Part shown: piece after piece, positions 42,135-51,724 of the stretch
Layout of the letters: each line of letters opens with the position of its first letter
Numbering within the stretch: position 1 is the first letter of the stretch
Assembly: GCA_963575745.1 (NCBI GenBank)
Contig: CAUYUJ010021043.1
Location: forward strand, 1 to 64,000
Direction of reading: 5' to 3'
From: Prorocentrum cordatum
Lineage: Eukaryota > Sar > Dinophyceae > Prorocentrales > Prorocentraceae
Length of the DNA stretch: 64,000 nucleotides
Translations under genes and position numbers: made by a program
Notes under the pieces: model-generated
Told to the model about the DNA's origin: nothing
Database searches by the model: none
Seen by the model: only the letters and a program-made list of their open reading frames with translations

Positions 42135-43817
42135 CAATACAAATTCTGGTCTTGCTCCATTCATATTGTTTCTGATTCTACGGTCTCGTTCAGAACGACC
42201 GGCAAGAAAGCTACGCCGAGCCATTACATTCCATATTTTATGCAAGAACACGCCCATGGCATTTCTGCCAAAGTTATAAGTGGCTGCAAGGGCCCCGAAA
42301 GGGAAGCCGCTAATTCGCACAACTGGTCAGAGCATCAGTACTACAGGAAGGGGGTCCATACTCCAGTGAGGTTCATTCTTTGGAACTTTAATGACATTGC
42401 TGATGGGTCGACATTTAACGTGCTTGGAGTTCGCGTAGAAGGGAAGCGGGAGGAGAATCTCACGTTCCTTGCTGGAGCCCTCCGATTACTGTTGGAGGTA
42501 GCTGAGCGCCTCATAGACGATGCGGTTGCGCGCTCGCCTGATGGCGCGATTGAGATGATGTACATCGGTGGGGACCACAGGTGCTGGAAGTCCTCAGATG
42601 GAGGCGGTGTTGACCTCTTGTGGGGCGACGTCGCCACCCTCGTCCGAGCTCGAATGAACCGCCGGACTGAACACTACAAGGCCGCGGGGACATTCCCGCG
42701 TATCATGATTCTTGACGGCGCATGCCTTTATCGCAAATTGCAGCACCCGCCCAGTGATTTTTATAATTTCCTGTCGGAGCATAGCGACTATAAGGTAGAC
42801 AAGGACGGACAAATGGCACAAGGTAGAGCGGCCGAAATATTCGCGGAACACATGTTCAAGGCTGCGAAACTCGCCGCATTGTTCTTGTGCCAACTCTCCG
42901 GCGGCCCAGCCGTTCAGGAGGGTAACCCATCGCCGAGTAAAAGAGCCGATGGGTACACGGCAGAGGAGGCTTCCTTGAAAGAGCTAGTCTTGCACTGGCG
43001 AGACTGGAGCCCCACTGAGAACAATGTGCCCAAGTCGGTGTTCAACACTCGTCCATTCAAGATGCCTCTGGGCCCCGTTAGGTTCCCTGCCGTCCAAGAC
43101 GGGACCGGGGACGGGGCTGTTCATTCTAAGCTTTCCGACGCATTTATTGCTTTTCTCAAGCTAGGGAACGCACACGCAGAATTCTATCCGTGGCAAGATA
43201 ACCAATATTTCTTGCCACGGCGCCTTCCTTTTTGTCCGGGAATGCCCCCGAAGGGGAAACGCCTCCGATTGCCCACGGAAGGAGTGCAGAATGATCAATA
43301 CATGCGCCCTGCGGTAGAGGAGATGTCGAAGGCAATGTCCGTTGCTGGACCCAGCGGCCCAGCCGCCTCGGGTAACGTTGCAGCGGCGCGGGCGGCGCAG
43401 CCGCCCCGCGGTCCCGAACTCGCTCCTGTCTCGTGTGTACAGGGCGCCAAGACGCCCGGTGAAGCAGCGGAGGAAGCCCTCCGTGTGAAATGCCCCGTCG
43501 GCCGCGGAACCAAGCTCAGCGGCGTGCAGAAATTCCCCAGGCGCTTCAAAGAAGGGGGCAATCCCGAGAGTGGTGATGATTGGGAATATGATTGGCCTGT
43601 GCATCAGGTGTATCAGAAAATTAAAAGGTTGGCCTATAGCGATGCATCGAACACGGACCCAGTGCATTATAATTTCCTCCGACCATTCACTGCGAAGAGT
43701 GATGAGCTCTATAGACCAATGATGCCTGGGAATTGTTACCCAGGGGAGGAGGACCGCGTTGCACAGGTGGCGAAAGGAGAAAATCTTCCCCGCAGCAAAC
43801 AGTTCAAGACAATTTAG
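42135..43817 (+). CDS. SGNH/GDSL-hydrolase-like protein in retroelement
   Basis: In the same frame as the preceding segment, separated only by TAG 42132-42134. The order IHIVSDSTVSFR (block-I-like D-S), GISAKVISGCKGP (block-II-like Gly), VRFILWNFNDIADG (block-III-like N-D) and later IEMMYIGGDHRCWK, FPRIMILDGACLYRKLQHPP resembles an SGNH hydrolase core. Esterase domains of this fold are known in ORF1 of some non-LTR retrotransposons. The C-terminal half is unrecognised (FNTRPFKMPLGPVRF, DDWEYDWPVHQVYQKIKRL) with an Ala/Pro linker at about 43350-43400. It ends at TAG 43815-43817, and the frame again stays open beyond it. Confidence 0.45.
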   Translation, partial: QYKFWSCSIHIVSDSTVSFRTTGKKATPSHYIPYFMQEHAHGISAKVISGCKGPEREAANSHNWSEHQYYRKGVHTPVRFILWNFNDIADGSTFNVLGVRVEGKREENLTFLAGALRLLLEVAERLIDDAVARSPDGAIEMMYIGGDHRCWKSSDGGGVDLLWGDVATLVRARMNRRTEHYKAAGTFPRIMILDGACLYRKLQHPPSDFYNFLSEHSDYKVDKDGQMAQGRAAEIFAEHMFKAAKLAALFLCQLSGGPAVQEGNPSPSKRADGYTAEEASLKELVLHWRDWSPTENNVPKSVFNTRPFKMPLGPVRFPAVQDGTGDGAVHSKLSDAFIAFLKLGNAHAEFYPWQDNQYFLPRRLPFCPGMPPKGKRLRLPTEGVQNDQYMRPAVEEMSKAMSVAGPSGPAASGNVAAARAAQPPRGPELAPVSCVQGAKTPGEAAEEALRVKCPVGRGTKLSGVQKFPRRFKEGGNPESGDDWEYDWPVHQVYQKIKRLAYSDASNTDPVHYNFLRPFTAKSDELYRPMMPGNCYPGEEDRVAQVAKGENLPRSKQFKTI

Positions 43818-44457
43818 ATCCCCGCTCATGGAGAGGCTTGGTTAGGTTACCAGATGCTACAAACGTCCACGAAGACCCTTGTCTTGGAACCTGCTTATAT
43901 TGTTCCCAATTGGGCACGTTTCTTCGTGATTAAGGCCGATCGGTCACGTGAAGATCCGGAGGCCACCGTTGCTGATCGCCTGAATTGGGGGAGGTTGTCG
44001 ACAAAGAACCACAAGGCGGGGGGCATCCACTGTGCACAGCTCACTTTGCCCTTTCATGTAACTGAGAGTGAGCTTGAGGAGGTCCAAGACCCGTCCTCAG
44101 AATGGAGCAGACAATCTCATGGTACGTCTGTGACCGCCCTCCATTCGATATTGGAGGGCCATCAGTTGCTTGCGTCGAATCTCCTCTACGGAGGTGGTAG
44201 CAAGAAGCAACGTGTGGGTCTGTAGTCTTTTCCTTGTATTAATGACCCTTCCACACATACTGTATATTATGTTGCAGAGGAGACTTTTGTTGATGGCATC
44301 TGGGTACCTGCGGAGGTTATTTTCTATGCAAAACCTGCATGCGTCAGGGGCTCGCCCGATCAGTATTGCAGTGACCCATCACAGATGGTGTTGAGTGAGC
44401 TTCGCTTGTACCATTAGACGCCAGCGGCACTTCATGTCACTCCAGCTCACAGTTTCT
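43818..44457 (+). pseudogene. ADP-ribosyltransferase-like domain
   Basis: The same frame continues from the SGNH-like part. The core reads QSHGTSVTALHSILEGHQLL, then KKQRVGL-stop-SFPCIND, STHTVYYVAEETF, GIWVPAEVIFYA, and DQYCSDPSQMVLSELRLYH. An H-G-T-S strand followed by a helix, a GLY-like turn with YY, and a late Q-x-L-S-E strand is the layout of PARP/Tpt1-type ADP-ribosyltransferases (H-Y-E core). TAG codons at 44223-44225 and 44415-44417 interrupt; the first falls where a Tyr would fit. Confidence 0.4.
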
Positions 44458-44560
44458 TGCAACACGTCGCTAGACAGAAGAAGTGGCCCCTGGAGCAAGA
44501 CTTCGGGGTTGAGCGTCATCGCGCCAAGTCCGAGAGGCACAGAGAGGGTGGGTCCCAAAT

Positions 44561-45048
44561 TTGGGACCCATCGTTTGGCAGAAGGAGCGAAGTCCGTATC
44601 GGCCACATCGCCAAGAATTTGACGACATTTGGCCATGGCTCCAAGAAAAAGGAGTTAGGCTCACTAGGATTAACCCGCTGTACAAAGATGAAGCCTCTGA
44701 CGCATCCAAGACGCTTGTTAAGGCTAACAAGGAGAACGAGGACAAGGCCAAAGCCAAATCATCAACCGACGTTCGCGCCCAGGCGCCGATGGCCAAGCCT
44801 TAAGGCGCCCCTTTTTCGCTTGTTGCCGAGGACTTTCCGCCTTTGGGAAGGTCTGGATCCCAGGCTGAGGGGGTGCCCCAGTCTCCGCCCGGCCCAGCCG
44901 CGGCTGAGAAGGTGCCTCCTCCTCCTTGCGGAGATGCAGCTGCGGGCGCGGCTGCGCCTCCACCCCCGCCGAGGGAGGCGCCGTCATCAGTTGGGCCAGC
45001 GGACGATGCGCCAAAGAAGCCTCCGCCACCTTCTGATATAAAGATGGG
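44561..45048 (+). CDS. Proline-rich linker, left half (split by YR element)
   Basis: A short folded-looking part (QEFDDIWPWLQEKGVRLTRI) is followed by a Lys/Glu helix, TAA at 44801-44803, and a Pro/Ala linker ending DDAPKKPPPPSDIK at 45048. The same KKPPPP phrase and style resume at 60345, so the 15-kb YR element appears to have landed inside this linker. Confidence 0.5.
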
Positions 45049-45318
45049 TTTCCTCCTGGACTCTCCGCCTCAAAGCCCCGGGCGGATCGGGCTCGCCTGG
45101 GCCTGCTGGCCCTGAGCCCTCAGGCCGCCTCCGACAAACCTCCTCTTCCTCCTCCTCAAGCCGCCTCGAAACTCCTCCTCCTCCTCCTCCTCCTCCTCGC
45201 CTCTTTCTCTCCTGATGATGGCGAGGAGGACGAACGCACCTTTTTGGCACCAAGGCGCCTGCGGTCAGGTCCGCAGGCACGAGCTCTGCGGCTGGCGCCC
45301 CTCGCTGCCGCTGGACCC
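45049..45318. repeat. YR element repeat B2 (outer copy)
   Basis: About 270 bp, starts TTTCCTCCTGGACTCTCCGC. Near-identical to 45561-45828 except for the length of a (CTC)n run and a few substitutions; homology ends at GCTGGAC. Confidence 0.92.
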
Positions 45319-45446
45319 CCGCGAGAGGCCCTCGCGGAGAGCGAGGACCGCGCCGACCGCTGTGCGGCAAGCGCGTGCGAGCCCCCAGATGGGGCCCGCC
45401 GAGCAAACTCGGCAGGGGCCCCACTCCTTTGGCGTGGGTGGGTGGG

Positions 45447-45559
45447 ACCCCAAAAATATTCACTGCTCCGCAGGGGCCTTGAGCAAACGGCGGCGGAGGA
45501 GGGCAGCAGAGAGGAGGCTGCGAGGCGGGAGGAAACCCACTGTTCTCACGAACGATCAC
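45447..45559. repeat. YR element repeat A2
   Basis: 113 bp, starts ACCCCAAAAATATTC and ends CTCACGAACGATCAC. Matches 60231-60343, also 113 bp. One G separates it from B1. Confidence 0.93.
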
Positions 45560-45560
45560 G

Positions 45561-45828
45561 TTTCCTCCTGGACTCTCCGCCTCAAAGCCCCGGGCGGATC
45601 GGGCTCGCCTGGGCCTGCTGGCCCTGAGCCCTCAGGCCGCCTCCGACAAACCTCCTCCTCCTCCTCAAGCCGCCTCGAAACTCCTCCTCCTCCTCCTCGC
45701 CTCTTTATCTCCTGATGATGGCGAGGAGGACGAACGCCTTTTTTGGGCACCAAGGCGCTTGCGGTCAGGTCCGCAGGCACGAGCTCTGCGGCTGGCGCCC
45801 CTCGCCGCCGCTGGACTCCCCTCGTGCT
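45561..45828. repeat. YR element repeat B1 (inner copy)
   Basis: About 268 bp, near-identical to 45049-45318. It abuts A2, giving the B1A2 junction typical of split direct repeats. It contains a (CTC)n run and GATGATGGCGAGGAGGACGA. Confidence 0.92.
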
Positions 45829-46151
45829 CTCCTGGCGGCCCATCGCCGCCCCCTCTGGTGCATCCTGCACCGGATCTCTTCTTGGCGCGCCGCGGGGCCC
45901 ACCTCGAGGGCCCCCGCGCGCACTGGCGGGGGGGCCTGGCCCCGCGCAGCCCAGCGCTCCTGGCTATGCCTAGCGCCGCACTGCCAGCCTCGAAACTCCC
46001 CTGCGCTCTCAGCACAGGCCTGATCGGCCCCTGCTGCCCACGCGCTCTGAGCCTCCGGCCAACGCGACTGCACAACCTCTCAAACCATCGTGATGTCGGT
46101 GGCCGCCATACTGCTGGCAACCCCCTCTGCCATGCCGCGCGCCTCCCACAG

Positions 46152-49100
46152 CTACCCCTGGAAGGCGTCGCTGTTCCACCTGCCCCAGCGCTGCACCAGA
46201 GCGGTGTCCTTGAATGCCGCGTACAGCGCCGACGCTCCTCCGATCCTCAGGCTGTGCGAGCCCAGGTCGTTCGGGTCCATGCCCTCCGCCACCGCCGACT
46301 GCATCGCCACACGCTGGACGTCAGCACGCGTCACCAAGCGCATGTCGTCGAAAGCGAACAATGGGTCGTACATCCGCGCGCCCGAGAACCTCTCGCTGGC
46401 CCAACCAGCATAGATCTCGAGCGCCTCCACCACGCAGATGTGCTCAGCGCGATCTGAAGTCCCCGTGACCACAATACGAAAGTGGTTGCGCCACTCACCC
46501 CTGTTGTACTGATCGGTCTTGCTGGCCCGGATCTTGATGACGACCTCGTTCGCCTCGCCCCACGCGCGAGTCGGCTCGCCGCTCGCCTTCGGGGCGACGT
46601 CAGCTCCCCGAAGGCCCTTGTTGCCCATGTAGCCGCTTTGATCGTTCGAGACGTACTCGCTGGCCCTCAGGAGGAAGAAGTAGTCCGTGGCCGCCGCAGC
46701 CCACAGAGCTGCGCCTTCTCTCGACCTCTCTGGCTGCAGCTTCCGCCTAATCCACCGCATCATGCGGGGAGTGACTGGCTTCTTGCGCTTGGTGCCGCCA
46801 TCCCTCCTTCTAAGCCCGTCGATCGCCATCCAGAGCCTACCAGCTCCTTCTGTGATGTCGCCCATGCCGAGCGCGAGGTGCTGGGCTCGGACCGAGCTCA
46901 GGTACTGCTTGATGGTGCCCGCCTTCTTGCAGCCTCGGCGCGCCAAGTGGATGACGAACTCCAGCAGCAGCTCCTTCTCATTCCTCCTACTCTCTGGCGT
47001 GATCTCGCGAAGCGGACTGATTCCCCTCGCGCGGCAGAAGCGAGTCCACCACCTCCAGCCAATGCTGTACGACTTGATCGTGGAGCTAGCCAGCTTGTCG
47101 AGAATGAGCTCGAGTTTGGCCTTCTCCCAGTCCTCGCGCGTCTTGAGGTCCGTCAGAGCGAGGTCCTCCGGGCGGGCGCTCGCTCGAACAGCTTCTGGTC
47201 CAAGGAGGTTGGGCGGCTTGTTCTCGTACGGGCCGCGGACCCTTTTGCTGCCTTTCTTGCCCTTATGCGAGGTGGCACCCGCTCTGCGGTCGCGCTCTTC
47301 GCCTGCACCCATGGCTGCCATGGCCCAGTCGAGCCACCCTCCTCTCTGCTCGGGGTAGCTCCACCTCCTCACCAGCGCCTCAAGCTCCTCCTCAGCCTGC
47401 GCCCGCTCGAGGCACCCGCTCCTGCGGTCGTTTCCTCCACTGCTGCCGCGCCTGCGGTCCCCACCTCGATCGCGACGGCGGCCTGAGCCCTGCATGGCCT
47501 CCCGTGCCATGGCTTCGAGATGGGTGCGAACTCCTCTCTCGCCAGGGCCCGCGCTGCCAGAGCTCCGCCTGTCCGCTAGGTAGCGCGCGACCGCGCGCGG
47601 GTCGATCTCTACGTCCTCGCCGGGCAGCGGCGCGTAGGCCGGGCGCTCCTCCGCCTCAGCCTGCCGCGATGCGTGGAGCGGCGGGGAGCTCGGCGCCGAT
47701 AGCCCAGGCGGTAGGGAGCGCTCAGACCTAGGCGGTCCTCGGCTGAGGCCCTCCCGTGGCGCCCCTATCCTCTGCCGTGCCTCGTTCTTCTTGGCCATCT
47801 CCGCCGCGTCGTCCTCATCGCGCTTGATCTGGATGACCTGGGCCCTCAGCGCCGCCATCCTGGCCTCGCTGCTCGTGCCCGCGTCGGCCTCCATCGACTC
47901 TGCCTGCAGCTCTGTGTCGACAGAGCTCGCAGCATCATCATCGCCTCCCTCGTCCTCCGGGGTGGCACTGCGCCGGGGCGGGCTGCGGGAGACCGTTCTC
48001 TCCCTTGGTGACGGCATCGGCAAGGGCTCCCTGACGCGGGCACGCGGCACGCCGGTGCCCCGCGTAGGTCGGGGGGGGACTGAGCTAGCCCTCCTTGCCG
48101 GGCTCGCTGGGCGTCTCCTGTCTTCCGACGACCTGGACCGCCCCTGACCCTCGGGCGTGGCCGTTCCGCCGCGTCCTTCCTCAAGCACCTGCGGGCGCAA
48201 CTCCTGAGCCCGCGCTAGGGCGTGCGCTGCATGATCCAAAAGGCGGCGGTACTCCTGGTTCGCCGCGCTCTTCCCGATGGTGCGCTGGCCCTCCACGCGG
48301 TCAGCCAGCTCCTTGTACCTGCGCCATGCCGCCTCGGGGTCAGCCCCTCGGCCGCCCACTCCGCTCGCCTCCTGCCTTGACGACGAAGCTGCAGCCGTCT
48401 TCGAACCCTCATCCTCAGACTTCGCTTCCTCTTTCACCTCAGTTGGCAGCGTCCTCGCAACGAGCTTGATGCGCGGCTCGTTCTTGCGGGCCTCCGCCTC
48501 TGCGTCCCTCTTCCTCCTCCTCAGCTCACGTGGCGAGGGAGGTGGGCACTCAGGTGACGGCTCTTCCTCTTCGACATCATCGTGGAGCGCCGCCAGAACC
48601 CTGGCCCGACCCTCCGCCACCGCGTCATCCAGCGCGGGTCTCTTCTTTTTATTCTTCTTGCGGCTCCCGCCGCATCCTCCACCTCCTTCTCCTGGCTGCT
48701 GCTCTCCCTCGCGGCCGTAAGGCGCCTTCTCGCAGTACTTGTAGTGCGTGACGCCTCCCGCGGCCCAATCCTGTTCATGGTGGCGACCCCCGCACTTGTC
48801 GCAGCAGTAGCCCGGCTTCCATAGCCTTCCAGGGGCGCTGTGCTCCAGGTAGGGGCACCCCGCGTTGAGGCAGGGGGCCAGATCCCTGACACGCCTCCCT
48901 TCCTGGGCTGGAGCTTGGGCGGGCCCCGCCCCCGCCGCGCTGGCCGCGATCGCGCCGCCCGGGGTAGTGGCCTCCCGGCCCTGCGGGGCCCAGCCTCCCC
49001 ACCGCTCGTCGTCGGAGACAGCTCCGGCGTGCCTGCCCGGCCCGCTCGGAGGGATCGGATCGCCAAGCTGGGCGTCGCTGGGCAACGACTTGAGCGGCAG

Positions 49101-50552
49101 CGGCACCGCTCGGGCCGCTGCCGTCGCCGCACTCTCTGCCTCGGCTGCCCTCTGCGCCGCCAGCGCCCGATCCCGTGCCATCGAGATGGGGTAAACCCTA
49201 TGGCACATCGGGCAACCCACATCTCGACCCTCGCCTTGCACGCCGCAGTACTCGCACCACTCGTGTCGGGCGCTAGGGTCGCCTCCTGGGAAGGGTACGG
49301 GTGGCGGCTCGTCACCCCCCCAGATTCTCCTCTGCGTCGCCAGGGGCGGCGACCTGCCGCGAGGGGGGGAGCGAGACGGCAGTCTCCCTCCCACCACCTC
49401 CTCGGGTGCTGGCAGCGCCCATCCCGGCTGCGGTTCCATCGGTGGCGGCGTGGCCTGCGCCTCCTCGCCTGCTGCCTGGGCTCCAGGCCCTCCGCTGCCG
49501 CCCGCCTCCTCAGGCAGCAGACCCGCCTGCGCTGCACGTGGGGGTGCTTTCACCACCGCGGGCTGCTGCTCCTCCCAAATGGGGGGCAGGCGGCCGCCCG
49601 GCGCCGCCTTGGGCGGGGGGTGCCTCGATGCCTCCTCTCCTGCTGCATGGGCTCCGGGACCGCCGCTGCCGCTCGCCTCTCCCTTGGGCGGGGGGTGCCT
49701 CGATGCCTCCTCGCCTGCTGCCTGGGCTCCAGGACCATCGCTGCCACTCGCCTCCTCGCGGGCCGGTGGGCGGTAGCCTGCCTCTCTCTGCATCTTCTGG
49801 AGGTCCTCATGCTGGGCCTGACAGTAAGGCCCATGGGCTTCGCCATCCGTATTACGGCACGTCCGACAGCAGTACCAGCCCCAGCCCTGGTCAAGGCGAG
49901 CGCAGCTCCTCCCGCACCCATTCCAGCACTGTGGTCCTCCGTCCGGGTCACGCCCCGCACGCAGGGAAAGCACGTCTGGATACGGGTCGTCGAGTAAACT
50001 CTGCGCCCGCCTCTGGCCCAGCCCGTTGTCCTCGTCCGGGAGCATGCCGCACTTGGTAGGTAGCCTCTCCTTCCTGAGCGCTGCCGCCCGGCCTCCTGGG
50101 TCGCTCGGGCACTCACGGCATGCGCGCAGCCACGTCTGCAACCGCTCCCACTGCGCATCCTCTCTTGCTAGCGAGCAAACCCCCGTCTTGCCAGCGTCCT
50201 GATGCTGCCGGGAGCTCTCCAGCTGGAACAGCGCCTCCTCGATCATGGCGTCCGCAAGCTGGGGGGTAGCTGCTCTGATACCCCAGGCCACGAGGTCACT
50301 GGTCTCGGTGTCCTCCTCAACTGCCCGCCGAAAGATCGCCGGTGCGCCTCCTGTGAGCTTCCAGATCTCCTCGCCCCCCAGCTGCCAGACTCCTGGGAGC
50401 GGGCTCCGAGCATCGTGGAACAAGATGCGGTCTCCAGTCCCCCCTGCCAGCGCCGCGCTCCTAATGCTCGGCGACGGACCTTCTGACGAATACACCAGCT
50501 CCTTGGCGCCTCCTCCTCTGGGGCGGCCAGTGGCCGCAGGGTCGCGCACCAT
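46152..50552 (-). CDS. Cys-rich region and tyrosine recombinase of YR element
   Basis: Up to 1466 codons, entered from the RNase H ORF by a one-base shift at a G9 run near 50562. Three Cys/His clusters: CWNGCGRSCARLDQGWGWYC with CRTC (about 49830-49930), CEYCGVQGEGRDVGCPMCH (about 49205-49260), and CLNAGCPYLEH...CCDKCGGRHH (about 48775-48880). A long charged, disordered middle follows. The C-terminal ~330 residues are a tyrosine recombinase: core-binding part KLASSTIKSYSIGWRWWTRF, catalytic Arg in FFLLRASEYVSND, Lys in IRASKTDQYNRGE, HSLRIGGAS (H-x-x-R), QRWGRWNSDAFQG. The next codon, where the nucleophilic Tyr belongs, is TAG (46152-46154). The sequence after it (LWEARGMAEGVASSM) still looks like the family tail and ends at TGA 46080-46082. 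It would cut and join the circular DNA intermediate. Confidence 0.82.
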   Translation of the reverse strand: MVRDPAATGRPRGGGAKELVYSSEGPSPSIRSAALAGGTGDRILFHDARSPLPGVWQLGGEEIWKLTGGAPAIFRRAVEEDTETSDLVAWGIRAATPQLADAMIEEALFQLESSRQHQDAGKTGVCSLAREDAQWERLQTWLRACRECPSDPGGRAAALRKERLPTKCGMLPDEDNGLGQRRAQSLLDDPYPDVLSLRAGRDPDGGPQCWNGCGRSCARLDQGWGWYCCRTCRNTDGEAHGPYCQAQHEDLQKMQREAGYRPPAREEASGSDGPGAQAAGEEASRHPPPKGEASGSGGPGAHAAGEEASRHPPPKAAPGGRLPPIWEEQQPAVVKAPPRAAQAGLLPEEAGGSGGPGAQAAGEEAQATPPPMEPQPGWALPAPEEVVGGRLPSRSPPRGRSPPLATQRRIWGGDEPPPVPFPGGDPSARHEWCEYCGVQGEGRDVGCPMCHRVYPISMARDRALAAQRAAEAESAATAAARAVPLPLKSLPSDAQLGDPIPPSGPGRHAGAVSDDERWGGWAPQGREATTPGGAIAASAAGAGPAQAPAQEGRRVRDLAPCLNAGCPYLEHSAPGRLWKPGYCCDKCGGRHHEQDWAAGGVTHYKYCEKAPYGREGEQQPGEGGGGCGGSRKKNKKKRPALDDAVAEGRARVLAALHDDVEEEEPSPECPPPSPRELRRRKRDAEAEARKNEPRIKLVARTLPTEVKEEAKSEDEGSKTAAASSSRQEASGVGGRGADPEAAWRRYKELADRVEGQRTIGKSAANQEYRRLLDHAAHALARAQELRPQVLEEGRGGTATPEGQGRSRSSEDRRRPASPARRASSVPPRPTRGTGVPRARVREPLPMPSPRERTVSRSPPRRSATPEDEGGDDDAASSVDTELQAESMEADAGTSSEARMAALRAQVIQIKRDEDDAAEMAKKNEARQRIGAPREGLSRGPPRSERSLPPGLSAPSSPPLHASRQAEAEERPAYAPLPGEDVEIDPRAVARYLADRRSSGSAGPGERGVRTHLEAMAREAMQGSGRRRDRGGDRRRGSSGGNDRRSGCLERAQAEEELEALVRRWSYPEQRGGWLDWAMAAMGAGEERDRRAGATSHKGKKGSKRVRGPYENKPPNLLGPEAVRASARPEDLALTDLKTREDWEKAKLELILDKLASSTIKSYSIGWRWWTRFCRARGISPLREITPESRRNEKELLLEFVIHLARRGCKKAGTIKQYLSSVRAQHLALGMGDITEGAGRLWMAIDGLRRRDGGTKRKKPVTPRMMRWIRRKLQPERSREGAALWAAAATDYFFLLRASEYVSNDQSGYMGNKGLRGADVAPKASGEPTRAWGEANEVVIKIRASKTDQYNRGEWRNHFRIVVTGTSDRAEHICVVEALEIYAGWASERFSGARMYDPLFAFDDMRLVTRADVQRVAMQSAVAEGMDPNDLGSHSLRIGGASALYAAFKDTALVQRWGRWNSDAFQG

Positions 50553-50559
50553 CGGGCCC

Positions 50560-51724
50560 CCCCCCGCTTAGGAATGCGCGGGTCCAGGACCAGCTCGCCA
50601 TCCTCGCTGCTGAGTCTGATGGCGCCCTGGCTGAGCTTACCGACGCACGACCTGACGCCCTGCGGCTCCACGGACTCCTGGCCCGAGCTCATCGCCTCTC
50701 CTCCGCCTTGGACCGCCAGGACCACCCTGCGCTGCTTCGCGATCGGGTCGCCCAGCCTCGAGCAGCACGCTCCCACCTCCCCCCAGCTGTAGCCTGCGCC
50801 CCTCAGCCTCCGCAGCGCAGGGCCTAGATCAGCTGGGCCTGGCGCGCCCGCAATTGCGAACAACTGGACAACGAACTCCGCCCAGCGCCTCGCCTCCTCA
50901 CCGCCGTCGTTGATCAGGCTGGCTGCCGCCGCGTCTGCGTGCCCAGGGCCTCTGGCGCTCCATTCTGCCGCGCCCGGGGGCCGCGCGGTGTGCCCCGCCC
51001 CTGGGGCTCCGGGAGCCGCGAGCACCCAATCGACAGCGCCCCGGCGGGCCCCCGCTTTGCACAAGGCACCCGTGGCACCTCGCCACTCGACGAGAGTCAC
51101 CGCCCGCCCCGGTCTCATCTGGGGGGTCCGCGGACGGCGCGGCTCGCGTCGAGCCACGGCCAGCTGCTTCGCGACCCTGGCGTCTGCATCGCTCTGGCCC
51201 TCCCAGACCAGCGCCCGATGGAGCCAGCCCCGCTCGAGGTGCTCAGCCCAGCTGCCACGCAAGTCGACCGGGCCCCTCGACCTGGCCAACTCCACCGCCT
51301 CCTCGTCCTCGACCCTGGGGAAGGTGTCCGCGGTGACGTTGCGGCGCGTGCGGAAGTAGGCGCTCGCGACCTCATAGCCGTAGACCGCCTCGAGGCACGT
51401 GGCCACCGTAATCAGGAAGCCGGCGTGCCGGTTCTTCGCCCTGCGGTTCTGAAGCCAACAGTGCACGTTGTAGTTGTCCCCGCCGTGCATCACCACTCCG
51501 CGTTCCCACCAGTCTTCCGCTCCTGCTTTGGCTGCGAACGTCACGAGGTTCATGAATTCGGCGATCGCGATGATGGCCCCCTCATCCTCCTCTACGCCTA
51601 CCGCCTCCCGCAACGCCTGCGTGAAGTCAGGCACGGCGTGGAAGGCGCACTTGGCGTTAACCCAGTCGACGGCGGCGATCCTCTGCGGGGCGGCGTCGCC
51701 AGTGACCCATATCACGCGATACTG
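50560..51724 (-). CDS. RNase H of YR element
   Basis: In frame with the RT ORF upstream, from which a single TGA (51725-51727) separates it. First strand with catalytic Asp WVTGDAAPQRIAAVDWV, Glu in EFMNLVTFAAKAG, Asp in MHGGDNYNVHCWLQNRRAKN, and a final YFRTRRNVTADTFPR that matches the N-x-x-A-D end of retroelement RNases H. A ~190-residue tail with WRGATGALCKAG and YSWGEVGACCSRLGDP is not assigned. The frame is lost at a G9 homopolymer near 50562. Confidence 0.75.

Noticed and set aside
40527-44457. Nuclear genetic-code change (TAG as sense) for the whole genome
   Set aside because: Other open frames in the window contain TAA and TGA in similar positions, and the evidence is limited to decaying mobile elements.
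45049-45560. A separate 512-bp solo element in tandem with the YR element
   Set aside because: The same sequence is explained more simply as B2-spacer-A2 of one element with split direct repeats.
48521-49997. Large opposite-strand ORFs over the YR element
   Set aside because: They are shadows of the minus-strand polyprotein, caused by high GC and the lack of stops in antisense frames.
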